From Monoplex corrugatus (Eukaryota; Mollusca; Gastropoda; Littorinimorpha; Ranellidae): a DNA stretch of 64,000 nucleotides. The stretch is taken from NCBI GenBank assembly GCA_030674185.1, contig CM060306.1, forward strand, positions 34,664,481-34,728,480. The letters run 5' to 3'. The first letter of the stretch is position 1, and each line of letters opens with the position of its first letter. This document shows positions 21,459 through 33,544 of this stretch, piece by piece. The notes under the pieces were generated by a model. That model ran no database searches. It saw only the letters and a list, made by a program, of their open reading frames with translations, and was not told where the DNA came from. The position numbers and the translations under genes were made by a program.

Positions 21459-22080
21459 CACACACACCCACACACACGCATGGCTATAAATGGGGAGAAA
21501 GAATAAAAGCAATAAAAGCAAGAATAAAAGCAATGGAAAATTATAGAGAGCATAGCATACAATTATATATTATAACCATGTGATTTCCTCCGAGCGGAAC
21601 AGGCTGCAGAGGGGAGGGTTGAGTGAGGTTAGGATTTTATGCAGGAGAGAAAAGGTGAGTTTTGAGAGCGGACTTGAAGGAGACAAAAGTAGGTTGCTGA
21701 CGGACTGAGAGAGGAAGTTTGTTCCAGGAGAGTGGACCAGAAACAGAGAAGGCTCGTGGACCATAGGTATTGAGCTTAGTGCGTGGAAAGCGAAGAGTCA
21801 GAGGATCAGAGGCAGAGCGGAGGGTACGTGAGGGAACATAGATCTCAAGTAGGCTTGACAGGTAATCGGGGGCTGCGTTATTGAGGCTTTTGTAGCACAT
21901 GGTGTCTAGTTTGTACTGTATGCGCTTTGATACAGGGAGCCAGTGAAGTTGTGCCAGGAGAGGAGATATGTGGTCAGCTTTTTTTTTTTTGAGTACAAGG
22001 CGTGCAGCATTGTTTTGAATGCGCTGTAGGATGTGAATGGTGGAGGCAGGAAGACCAGACAGGAGTGAATTGAGATGGTC
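21305..22080 (-). mobile_element. L2/CR1-group LINE, 5'-truncated copy 1
   Basis: It is inserted in the 50-bp array with a short ATTTA duplication (21300-21304 and 22081-22085). The 3' end is an ATT/AAT tail followed (inward) by ATTTATATAGCGCAAAATC and a variable CA microsatellite. Coding covers only the C-terminal part, with RIQNNAARLVLKKKKADHIS and LHWLPVSKRIQYKLDTMCYK, and stops at 21637. The frame to that stop is open but lacks the whole catalytic RT core. Confidence 0.85.
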
Positions 22081-24346
22081 ATTTAGGGGATAACTACATG
22101 TACTTTCTGTGGTCATATTCTGATTTCTGTATTTAGGGGATAACTACATGTACTTTCTATGGTGATATTCTGATTTCTGTATTTAGGGATAACTACATGT
22201 ACTTTCTGTGGTCATATTCTGATTTCTGTATTTAGGGGATAACTACATGTACTTTCTGTGATCATATTCTGATTTCTGTATTTAGGGGATAACTACATGT
22301 ACTTTCTATGGTGATATTCTGATTTCTGTATTTAGGGGATAACTACATGTACTTTCTGTGGTCATATTCTGATTTCTGTATTTAGGGGATAACTACATGT
22401 ACTTTCTGTGGTCATATTCTGATTTCTGTATTTAGGGGATAACTACATGTACTTTCTGTGGTCATATTCTGATTTCTGTATTTAGGGGATAACTACATGT
22501 ACTTTCTCTGGTGATATTCTGATTTCTGTATTTAGGGGATAACTACATGTACTTTCTCTGGTGATATTCTGATTTCTGTATTTAAGGGATACCTACATGT
22601 ACTTTCTGTGGTGATATTCTGATTTCTGTATTTAGGGGATAACTACATGTACTTTCTGTGGTCATATTCAGATTTCTGTATTTAGGGGATAACTACATGT
22701 ACTTTCTGTGATCATATTCTGATTTCTGTATTTAGGGGATAACTACATGTACTTTCTGTGATCATATTCTGATTTCTGTATTTAGGGGATAACTACATGT
22801 ACTTTCTCTGGTGATATTCTGATTTCTGTATTTAAGGGATACCTACATGTACTTTCTGTGGTCATATTCAGATTTCTGTATTTAGCGGATAACTACATGA
22901 ACTTCACATGGTCATATTGAGATGGTCATATTCTGATTTCTGTACTTAGGGTATAACTACATGAACTTTCTGTGGTCATATTCAAATTTTTGTATTTAGG
23001 GGATAACTACATGAACTTTTTGTGGTCATATTCCAATTTCTGTATTTAGGGGATATCTACATGAACTTTCTGTGGTCATTCTGATTTCTGTATTTAGGGG
23101 ATAACTACATGTATTTTCTGTGGTCATATTCTGATTTCTGTATTTAGGGGATAACTACATGAACTTTCTGTGGTCATATTCAGATTTCTGTATTTAGGGG
23201 ATAACTACATGAACTTTCTGTGGTCATATTCTGATTTCTGTATTTAGGGGATAACTACATGAACTTTCTGTGGTCATATTCAGATTTCTGTATTTAGGGG
23301 ATAACTACATGAACTTTCTGTGGTCATATTCAGATTTCTGTATTTAGGGGATAACTACATGAACTTTCTGTGGTCATATTCAGATTTCTGTATTTAGGGG
23401 ATAACTACATGAACTTTCTGTGGTCATATTCAGATTTCTGTATTTAGGGGATAACTACATGAACTTTCTGTGTTCATATTCTGATTTCTGTATTTAGGGG
23501 ATAACTACATGAACTTTCTGTGGTAAATTCTGATTTCTGTATTTAGGGGATAAGTACAGTGAACTTTCTGTGGTCATATTCTGATTTCTGTATTTAGAGG
23601 ATAACTAAATGTATTTTTGTGGTCATATTGAGATTTCTGCATTGAGGGTATAGGGTATAACTACATGTGCTTGCATGGTCATATTCAGATTTCTGCATTT
23701 AGGGGATAACTAAATGAACTGTCCTTTGTCATGTTCTTGATTTCTGCATTTAGAGGATAACTAAATGTATTTTTGTGGTCATATTCAGATTTCTGTATTT
23801 AGGGATAACTACATGAACAGTCTGTAGTCATATTCTGATTTCTTTATTTAGGGGATAACTACATTAACTTCTGTGGTCATATTCTTTTCTGTATTTAGGG
23901 GATAACTCATGAACTTTTATAGTCATATGCTGATTTCTGCATTTAGGGATGATTACATGAACTTTCTGTAGTCATATTCTGATTACTTTATTTAGGGGAT
24001 AACTACATGAACTTTCTGTGGTCATTCAGATTCTCATTTAGGGATAACTACATGAACTTTCTGTAGTCATATTCTGATTTCTGCATTTAGGGGATAACTA
24101 CATGAACTTTCTGTAGTCATATTCTGATTTCTGCATTTAGAGGATTACTAAATGTATTTTTTGTGGTCATATTGAGTTTCTGCATTGAGGGTATAACTGC
24201 ATGTGCTGTGCATGGTCATATTCAGTTTTCTGCATTTAGGGGATAACTAAATGAACTTCTTGTCATGTTCTGATCTCTGCATTTTGGGGATAGATCTAAC
24301 TAAATGTGTTTTTTGTGGTCATATTGAGATTTTTGCATTTAGGGGA

Positions 24347-24418
24347 TACCCCCCCCCCCCCCCCCCCCAATGGGGATGCCAGGCACTCTTAAAGTATAAA
24401 CAGTATCAACACTGTCCG
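24347..24418 (+). mobile_element. Poly-C tract plus 5' fragment of retroposon A
   Basis: About 19-20 C (24350-24368) precede AATGGGGATGCCAGGCACTC then AGTATAAACAGTATC, the family 5' end. The match stops at about 24410 where LINE sequence starts. Confidence 0.65.
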
Positions 24419-25580
24419 GAAATTTGCTGACTGTCCAAGTTTTTCATCTGTAGAACAGTATCTTCTCTGTATAACACTTAAGAATTCTCTTCCTGATGTT
24501 ACCGTGATAGGCATTTGTTGGTAAGAATGCTTTTCATCTTCTTGAATGCTGTTTTAGCTTGGCCAGTTCTGCTGGCTGTTTCTAATGTGCATTTGCTATC
24601 TGGTGAAATGACTTCCCAGATATGTAAACTTACCAGCCTGTCTCAATGTTGTGCCATATGCTTTTTTTTTTCTTTTTTCTTTTTTTTTGCATGAGGGGAT
24701 TTCTTGTTTTTTTTTACTGATTATCATGACTTCAGTCTTCTTGGTATTTAGCTCCAGCCCTTCATTTCTGCCTTCTGTTTCTATTAAACCCGCAAGATTT
24801 TATAGGTCTTTTTCATTTTCTGCAAGAAGGATAGTGTCATCTGCATAATGATTTAAATGAAGATTGTTGAATATTTTTCCTCAAACCTTTATCCAAGGAC
24901 ATTATTCTAGGTTTTTGATGATGGTTCGCTGTAAAGTACAACCAAATCTGGTGACATAACACATCCCAGCCTAACCCCTCTTTTGATATTTTGGAAAGAG
25001 CTTACATCATTTTCTACTGTCATTGCTACTGTTTGTTCCAAGTACATGTTCCTTATCATTCTTAAATCTTTTCCATCAGCATTGAGCCTTTCTAGTGGGT
25101 TGATCAGTTCTTCCTGTCTTATCTGACCAAAAGCTTGACTATAATCAACAAAACATGAAATAAATCCTTCAGTTCAGTTGATCTTTCTGTGAGAGTTCTT
25201 AAGATGTCTATGACATTAATAATTCATTTTCCTTCAGCGAATCCATATTGTTCTATTTCTTTTGATTTTGTTCCTTGTTCTCATCATGATTATTCTTAAT
25301 AGAACCTTTGTCGCATGGCTTATCAAGCTGATTGTGTGATGGAGTTCACATTCTATAGGCCCTGCTTTCTTTGGAAGTGCAATGAAAATTGATTTTGACA
25401 TATCTTTAGGGATTTTTCCTGTGTCAAAAATTTCATTCTTAGGATGTATATGGCATAAATAGTTCCTTTCCCTTCAGTAACTCCATATTATTCTTCTGCT
25501 ATTTCTGTTTTGAGTCTGTTCCATGTTCTCTTCATGAATATTCTTAATAGGATCTTTGTCACATGACTCATCAAATTTCA
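24419..25580 (-). mobile_element. Diverged internal fragment(s) of the RTE-like LINE
   Basis: It parallels 9085-10095 of the large element, for example AGGCATTTGTTGGTAAGAATGC-like, ATGACTTCAGTCTTCTTGG and TGCAATGAAAATTGATTTTG. There are many indels and the frame is destroyed. The segment equivalent to 9845-9980 occurs twice (about 25195-25335 and 25436-25580), so either two fragments are joined or there was an internal duplication. Confidence 0.8.
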
Positions 25581-26354
25581 GATTACTTACATAAAATTTT
25601 GGAATGAAGTAGGAAAAGTGTGTTCTAAATGGAGACCTCTTAACCATAATGTATGAAATCATTAAAAATGTATTCATTTGTAAAAGTGAATAGTTGGATG
25701 CATTAAAACCATACAAATATACAATGGTATGATGAAGAAGACGTGACATTCAATTTGCAATCATAGAACATGTCAGTTTCTGTTAAACTGTAGCTATTAA
25801 TTAAAATTCTGATGACCAAGATTTTCCCCTTTGAAGTCGTGAAACTAAAGTAGATATAGTAAATTCAGACAGATGTGGTTAGTAAAGCATTATTTTAGGT
25901 GTCAGCATTTAAAACAGTGAAACAGTAAAACATGATGATTTCATGATATTTATTACATTAAAAACAAAATACAGCAGAATAAAGGCACCAAGAGTAAATT
26001 GGTGACTAAATTGACCAGACTTTGTAGTGATGTTACTTGCTGATTGTAGAATATGCCGAAGAAAAAGATGGAGTGGTCTTTCGGAATTGATCCTTGTCAT
26101 GTCAAAGACAGTTGGAGGAAAGCCTTTATCAGAAAGGGAGATAATTGTGCCATTCCCCCCCCCCCTTTTTTTTTTTTTATACACCAGATGGAGAGGAATT
26201 TTTTGGGAGGATGTATTTGGAGATGATGACAAAATTGACTGTAAGAAGAAAACAGGCAAAATTGTGTGTGTGTGTGTGTGTGTGGTGTGATGTTTTCGTT
26301 TTCAGTAGTGGCATTCTGTGTAGTTTTTTGTTTTGATAATATGATTTATAGTGT

Positions 26355-26421
<67 letters not shown>

Positions 26422-27190
26422 GTGCATGTGTGTCATGAATGTCTGACTTCATTTTTCTTTTTTTTTTCTAGATTACTCTGAGTTTTTCTAAAAAATTTTT
26501 TATTTTGAGAGGCGGTGTAATTGGTGATGACAAATTGATACTGAGATGAGAGTGGACAAAGTGTGTGCGCATGAGTGTGTGTGGTGTGAGATGAGTTTCG
26601 TGGTTGTGTGTGTTTTAATTTTTTTTTAGGGCTGGTATATTTTTGGTATTTTTGTGTTTTGCTATTAAAGTGTGGTGTGTGTGTGTGTGTGTGTTTCGTA
26701 TGATTATGACAGCCCTTCAGAAACTGTGAGAGGTCTATGTGTTGATTTTCATATCAGCATGATTCTGATGGACTTTGTATCAATCTGATTGTGGGGGAGA
26801 GAGTCTGTATATCATTATTATTGATATCATCATTATCATCTGTATATCGTTGATGATATCATCATTATCATGAGTATATTGTCATTGTTATGATGATGAT
26901 GATGATGATGATGATATTGATGATGTTAATCGTATTATTTGTATCGTTTTTCCCCATGTTTCCCTCAGAGTTGACCGTTTGTTGGGAACTGGATAGAGGT
27001 TAATGCCAAATTGAGATGAGATATGCAAGTCTGAGATTGATCAATGGAGACTGTGTCAAAACATGTCTGTCTTGTGAGCTATTTATGGATGCATCTTATC
27101 TTTACACATTGTACATGTATGTTCAGGGACAGCTGACAGAAAGCTGTAGACTGTATAGAGTTAGATCACACACCTGTCTTTGGCCAGTTT
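25581..27190. other. No recognised gene; GT and CA microsatellites, ATC triplets
   Basis: A poly-C/poly-T run lies at 26155-26179, GT at 26264-26283, CA at 26359-26420 and GT at 26676-26694. GAT/ATC triplets lie at 26815-26925. From about 26680 the motifs ACAGCCCTTCAGAAACTGTG and GGGGGAGAGAGTCTGTA of the downstream higher-order repeat appear. A short frame at about 26053-26150, continuing past the poly-C/T run, is listed under rejected items. Confidence 0.45.
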
Positions 27191-27193
27191 AAG

Positions 27194-27367
27194 TTAACCT
27201 TTGACTTCCACAGCTTGTCCAGCAGCATCTTGCTTAACCATGCTAGCAAAGCAAAAACTTGGCCCTTTAACTGTCTCACCCTATCCAGCAGCTACCTGCA
27301 GGTGTGAGGAAGTCAGAGGGCCAAGTTTTTGTAGTTGGTGGACAGGGTGCGGGAATCAAAGGGTTAA
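27194..27367. mobile_element. TTAA-bounded palindromic MITE, second copy
   Basis: It runs from TTAACCTTTGACTTCCAC to GGGAATCAAAGGGTTAA, about 174 bp, with internal pairing of AAAACTTGGCCCTTTAACTG with GTCAGAGGGCCAAGTTTTTG. It shares GCTAGCAAAGCAAAA with the element at 16870-17067 (there in inverted order). Confidence 0.65.
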
Positions 27368-27656
27368 ACTTAAAGACAGCAATTGATTGTAAAATGATAG
27401 TTCATATACCTACAGATCAACGCCCAGTTGAAGACAACTGTTGAATGCCTCTTAGTTTTAGACCACAACCAGTTTTTTGTGGTTAGGGTTGAGATTGAAA
27501 ATGCTTCATTATTTTCACAAGAGAAATTACAATGGATATTTTCTTTTCTTTTAATCATATGAAAAAAATGCACTGTACTTAACATTTGGATTTTTTTTAC
27601 TTCTTTTTTTACTTATCAAATTGTATTGTTAGTTACCAAATTTTCATCTCACCTGA

Positions 27657-27680
27657 AGTTGTTATTTTTTCAGGTAAGTG
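27657..27680 (+). promoter_or_regulatory. Consensus recursive-splice-like site (isolated)
   Basis: TTGTTATTTTTTCAG is joined directly to GTAAGTGTTTG (junction 27673/27674). A strong 3' splice site fused to a strong 5' splice site with no exon between is the definition of a ratchet point in long introns. Use in vivo is not shown. Confidence 0.4.
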
Positions 27681-28413
27681 TTTGAACAGTATTTTTCTGG
27701 GATCTCGGGGTTTATGGATGGATCTCTACGATAGTTGTTTTTCTTTATGAAATTCGTAACTTGACAGTAAACTGTTAACTGCAATAGCAGGTCTGAAAGA
27801 GAAGAGCTGTTGATGGACTCATTGCTTTGATGAGAATGGGCCCCTAGAAAAATGTCTTGGCTATTTAAAGACGCAATGTAACTGCTAGTGTTAATGTTGG
27901 ATCAGCATAAAGATTGGTTTGACCAGATCAGATCCTGCTTGTGTGCACTTTAAAAATTGTGGGAGAAACATTGGATCAATACAGAGATTTGATTGACCAA
28001 ACTAGATCTTCTTGTGTTTACTGTATAAGTTATGGTGGAAACATGATGTGCTGATGTCAAAGTGAAGATTGTTGTTTGTTTTTTTGTGTGAAGATTGATC
28101 ATTTGACCATGTTTTTAGTATTGTGTGTGACTGGTGTGTGTGTGTTGTGTGTGTGTGTGTGTGGTGTGTGTGTGTGTGTGTGTGTGGTGTGTGTGTGTGT
28201 GTTGTGACCATCTTTATATTTAATATTATATATATATACACGTGTGTGTGTAATGTGGGTGTGGGTGTTTTTATTTTAGTTACTATTTTTTTTAGGGCGG
28301 GTGGGCGGGTACTGTTTGGTATTTGTGTGTGTTTTGTTATTGATATTAAAGTGTATGTGCGTGCTTGTCTTGTGTGTGTGCATGAATATGTGTGTGTGTG
28401 TGATTGTGTGTGT

Positions 28414-28965
28414 TCCTCCGTGGGATGCCGGGGGTTCTTTCAGTATAGAAATTTCCTCTTTTCTGTCACTCTTTAATAGTTTCTTCCTCCTTTGCTTTCT
28501 GTCATTTCTTACCATTTTCTGCCTTGCTGGTCCATTCACCTGTATGTGTTCGATAAAGTCTTACATACTTTCTCTTAGGATTGATAATTGGATACATGTA
28601 TTAAGTGTATTTTTGGCTCTAGCGAAGTGAGGTATGCAGAAGTAATTTTAGGTAATTTATGCCCGTTTTTATATATGTTTTTGTGTTCTTCTGAATGTTT
28701 AAATTTGTATTAAGGTGTGTTTTTTAAATCCTGTGTGCGATAAATTGGACGGAGTGGTCAGTGCAGGGGGCATCTCCTTAGATTATGTGGGCAAATGCAT
28801 TGACATGTGTACTTACTTTTTTTTTTCCTGTTGAAGTTTTGTATGTTTTGAAATGATTAAGCCCTGATATGCTTACGCAGTTTTATGTTTGAAATGATTA
28901 TAGCCCTGATATGGCTCTATGCAGTCAGCTGGTTTTTAAACAAAAACAATAAAAACACAAAACAA
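28414..28965 (+). mobile_element. Retroposon family A copy
   Basis: The 5' CGTGGGATGCCGGGGGTTC is followed by a roughly 35-bp gap relative to consensus, then TTTCTGTCATTTCTTACC, GATAAATTGGACGGAGTGG, and the 3' end CAGTCAGCTGGTTTTTAAAC. A short internal duplication near 28850-28900 repeats the GAAATGATTA segment. Confidence 0.75.
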
Positions 28966-30874
28966 TTTTGTACGTGAGTGGATTTTTTTCTTTAGGGCGG
29001 GTATTGTTTGGTAATTGTGTGTTTCGTTAATGCTGTTAAAGTGTATTTGTGTGTGTGTGTGTGTGTGTGTGTGCGTGCAGTGTGTGTGTGTGAAGATTGG
29101 TTACTTAACCATCTCATTAGTGTGTGTGTGAGTGAGTGTTGTGTGTGTGTTTATGTATACATGTATGTGTGTGGGTATGTGTTTGACCATCTTTCGTGTG
29201 TGTGTGTGTGTGTGTGTATGTAATGTGTTTGTGGTTGCGTGTGTGTGTGTGTGTTTGTTTTTTTTTTGGTAGGGCAGGTATTTTTTTTTATATTTGTGCG
29301 AGTGTCTTGTTAATGAAAGTGTGTGTGGTGTGTGTGTGTTCCAGTATTGGTATTCTTTGTAGTTTTTTTTTTTTTGTTTTTAATATGGTAGTGTTTACAC
29401 AGAGAGAGAGAGAGGGAGGGAGTGGGTAAGCATTCTTTTTGTTTTTTTATTTACTTGTTTGTTTTAGTGCATGTGTGTCTTGAATGGATGACTTATTTTT
29501 TTGTTCTAAGGATATTACTCTGTGTGCCTTTTTTGTTGTTGTTGTGTTTTTTGGAGAGGGTGGGGTATTTGGTGATAATGACAAATTGATACTGAGATGA
29601 AAGTGGGCAAAATATGATGTGTGTGTGTGTGTTTAGAATTTTTTCAGGGTAGGTATTGTTTGGTATTTGTGTGAGTGTTTTGTTATGAAAGAGAGAGAGA
29701 GAGAGAGAGTGTGTGTGTGTGTGTGTGTGTTTCTTGCGAGTGTGACAGCCCTTAAGAAGCTGTGTGATTCGGTGGACTTTTGTGTTAAGCTGACTGAGGG
29801 AGAGAGAGTCTGTACATCATTTTTATTGATATTATCATGATCATGAGTGTATTATTTCCATTGGTTTGATGATGATGAGTTGGGTAACTGGAGAGAGGTT
29901 AATATAAAAAAAGGTTGATACCAAATGTGCGCGAATACATTGACGTGTACTTTTTGTCTTTTTCCTGTTGAAGTTTTGTAAGTGCTTTGGTTATAGCCCT
30001 GATATGGCTCTACACAGTCGGCTGGGTTTTTAAACGAAAAAAGAAAAAAAGAAAAACAAACTCAAAAACAACAGAAAATTGTGTGTGTGAGGGTTGTTTT
30101 TGTTTTTTTGTTTTGTTTCTTTTTTTTTTTAGGACAGGTATTGTTTAGTATTTGCGTGAGTGTTTTGTTGTGGCTGTTAGTGTATTTGTGCGTGTGTGTG
30201 TGTGTGCGCGCGCAGCGTATGTGTGTGTGTGTGAGTGTTGTGTACGTGTTCATGTATACATTGTATGTGTGGGGGTATGTGTTTGACCATCTTGCATGTG
30301 TGTGTGTGCGTGCATGCATTTGGGAATGTGTGTGCGTGCGTTCGGGAGTGTGTGTGTGTGTGTGTGGAAAATATGGTTGCGTGTGTGTGTATGTGTGTGT
30401 GTTTTAGGTTGGGTTTTTTTTTTTTTGTATTGTGCGAATGTCTTGATATTGATATTAAAGTGTGTGGTGTGTGTGTGTTGTTTCCTGTGAGTGTGGCAGC
30501 CCTTCAGAAGCTGTGAGGGATATATGTGTTGATTTTCATATAATTGTGATCTGGTGGACTTTGTGTTAAACTGATTGTGGGGGAGAGAGTCTGTACATCA
30601 TTATTATTGATATTATCATGAGTACATTATTCTGATTGGGATGATTTTTTGTTTTTTTTGCTGTTGAGGTTTTCCATGTGCTTTGAAATGGTTGTAGTGC
30701 TGATATGGCTCTATGCAGTCAGCTGGGTTTTAAACAAAAGCAAAACAAAAAATAAGTTTGTGTTTGTGGTTTTTTTTGTTTTTTTTTGTTTTTTTTGTTT
30801 CTTTTTTTTGGTTTTTTTTGAGAGAAGGTATTGTTTGGTATTTGTGAGTGTTTTGTTATTGCTATGAAAGTGTA

Positions 30875-30916
<42 letters not shown>

Positions 30917-31152
30917 CGCACACGTATATGCGAAGATTGATTACTTTACCATCTCTTTTGTGTGTGTGAGTGAGTGGTGTGTGTGTGTTTATGTGTACAT
31001 GTATGTGTGTGGGTGGGTATGTGTTTGACCATCTTTCATGTGTGTGTGTGTGTGTGTACGGGAGTGTGCAGGAGTGGATGTGTGTATGTAATGTGTTTGT
31101 GGTTGTGTTTTCTTTTATTTGTTTTGTGTTTTAGGGCAGGTTTTTTTTCATA

Positions 31153-31229
<77 letters not shown>

Positions 31230-31559
31230 ATTCTCTTTTGTTTTCTTTTTGTATTAACTTTTGTTTTAGTGCATGTGTGTCATGAATGGATGACTTTTTT
31301 ATTATTTTTTTTTCTAGAGACATTACCCTCTGTGTGTGCCTTTGTTTTGTGTGTTTTTTTTGAGAGGGTGGGGTAATTGGTGATGATGACAAATTGATAC
31401 TGAGATGAAAGTGGGCAAAGTGTGATGTGTTTGTGGTTGTGTGTGTGTGTTTAGAATTTTTTTAGGGCAAATATTTTTTTGTATTTGTGTGTTTTGTTAT
31501 GAGAGTGTGTGTGTTGTGTGTGTGCACAATTGTGTGAAGATTGATTACTTGACCATCTC

Positions 31560-31611
<52 letters not shown>

Positions 31612-32762
31612 TGTGTGTGGGTATGTGTTTGACCATCTTTCATGTGTGTGTGTGTGTGTGTGTGTGTGTGGTGTGCGTGCGTGTGGGAGTTTGTGTGTGT
31701 GCAATGTGTTTGTGATTTTTGTGTGTGTGTGTTTCCTGTGAGTGTGACAGCCCTCCAGAAGCTGTGAGGGGTATATGTGTTTATTTTCATATCAGTGTGA
31801 TTCTGGTGGAATTTGTGTTGTTGATTGTGGGGGAGAGAGTCTGTACATCATTATTACTGATATCATGATCATGAGTATTATTTTCATTGGTATGATGATG
31901 GTGATGATGATCATAATCATCATTTGTATTATTTCTTCCCATCTTTTCCTCAGAGTTAAACAGAGTGTGTGTGGGTAACTGGAGAGATGTTAAACAAAAA
32001 CAAGAAAAAATCAAAACAATTGAGTGTTTTTTTTTTTTTTTTTAATTTAATTTTTTATTTTTTTATTTATTTATTTTAAAAAAATTTTTTTTTGAGGGCA
32101 GGTTTTGTTTGGTATTTGCGTGAGTATTTTGTTATTGCTATTAAAGCGTATTGTGTGTGTGTGTGTGTGTGTGCACATATGTGTGAAGATTGATTACCTG
32201 ACCATCTCTTTAGTGTGTGTGTGTGTGTGAGCGAGTGTTGTGTGTGTGTTTATGTATACATGTATGTGTGTGGGTATATGTTTGACCATCTTGCATGTGT
32301 GTTTGTGCGTGTGTGTGTGTGCATGCGTTCGGGAGTGTATGTGTAATGTGGTTTGTGTGTGTGTGTGTGTGTGTGTGTTTGAGGGCAGGTATTTTTTGGG
32401 TATGTGTGCAAGTGTCTTGTTATTGATATAATTATTCTGATTGGGATGATGATGGTGATGATGTTCTTTTTTGGGTTTTTTTGCTATTGAAGTTTTCTAT
32501 GTGCTTTGAAACGGTTATAGCCCTGATATGACTCTATGCAGTCAGCTGGGTTTTAAACAAAAACAAAGAAAACAATTATTGTGTTGTGTGTGTGCACGCC
32601 TATGTGTAAAGATTGATTACTTTACCATCTCTTTAGTGTGTGTGAGTGAGTGTTGTGTGTGTTTATTGTATACATGTATGTGTGTGGGTATGTGTTTGAC
32701 CATGTTGCATGTGTATTTGTGAGTGTGTGTGTGTTCGGGAGTGTGTGTGTATGTGTGTTCGG

Positions 32763-32799
<37 letters not shown>

Positions 32800-33320
32800 A
32801 TTTTTTTAGGACAGGTTTTTTTTTGTGTGTGTTTGTGTGTCTTGTTATTGATATTAAAGTGTGTGTGTTTGTGTGTGTGTGTTGTGAGTGTCACAGCCTT
32901 TCAGAAGTTGTGATGGGTATATGTGTTTTCATATCAGTGTAATCTGGTAGACTTTGTGTTAAGCTGATTGTGCGGAAGAGAGTCTGAACATCATTAATAT
33001 TTTTATCATGATCATGAGTATATTATTCTCATTAGGATGATGATGATGATGATTATTATCATCAATTGTATCATTTCTTCCCATCTTTTCCTCAGAGTTG
33101 AAACAGTGTGTGTGGGTAACTGGGGAGAGGTTAATACCGAAAAAGGTTGATACGAAATATGCACGAATGCGTTGGTTTTTGTTTGTTTGTTGTTGTTGAT
33201 AATGACAAATTGATACTGAGATGAAAGTGGGCGAAGTGTGATGTGTTTGTGTGTGTGTACGACAGCCCTTCAGAAGCTGTGAGGGGTATATGTGTTGATT
33301 TTCATATCGGTGTGATTCTT

Positions 33321-33476
33321 ATAATAATAATAATAATAATAATTACAATATTTATATAGCGCAAAATCTTGATAAAATCAAATCTAAGCGCTGAAACACA
33401 CGCACGCACGCACACACGCACGCAAGCACGCACACACACACACCCACGCACACACACACACACACACACACAACCA

Positions 33477-33544
<68 letters not shown>

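Larger units (their letters stand above)
18925..24346. repeat. 50-bp minisatellite array, roughly 85-90 units, interrupted twice
   Basis: The consensus unit is GGGGATAACTACATGTACTT then TCTGTGGTCATATTCTGATT then TCTGTATTTA. Exact 50-bp periodicity runs for long stretches, for example 20850-21300 and 22090-22860. The edges (18.9-20.6 and 23.5-24.3 kb) carry many indels while the middle is nearly identical, the expected pattern of unequal exchange. Insertions: a retroposon A fragment at 19183-19337 and an L2/CR1 LINE at 21305-22080. Confidence 0.95.

Noticed and set aside
26053..26255. Possible MBD-like fragment (DSWRKAFIRKGDN ... YTPDGEEFF)
   Set aside because: The resemblance is faint. The two parts are split by poly-C/poly-T, and the second half matches a block of the local higher-order repeat.
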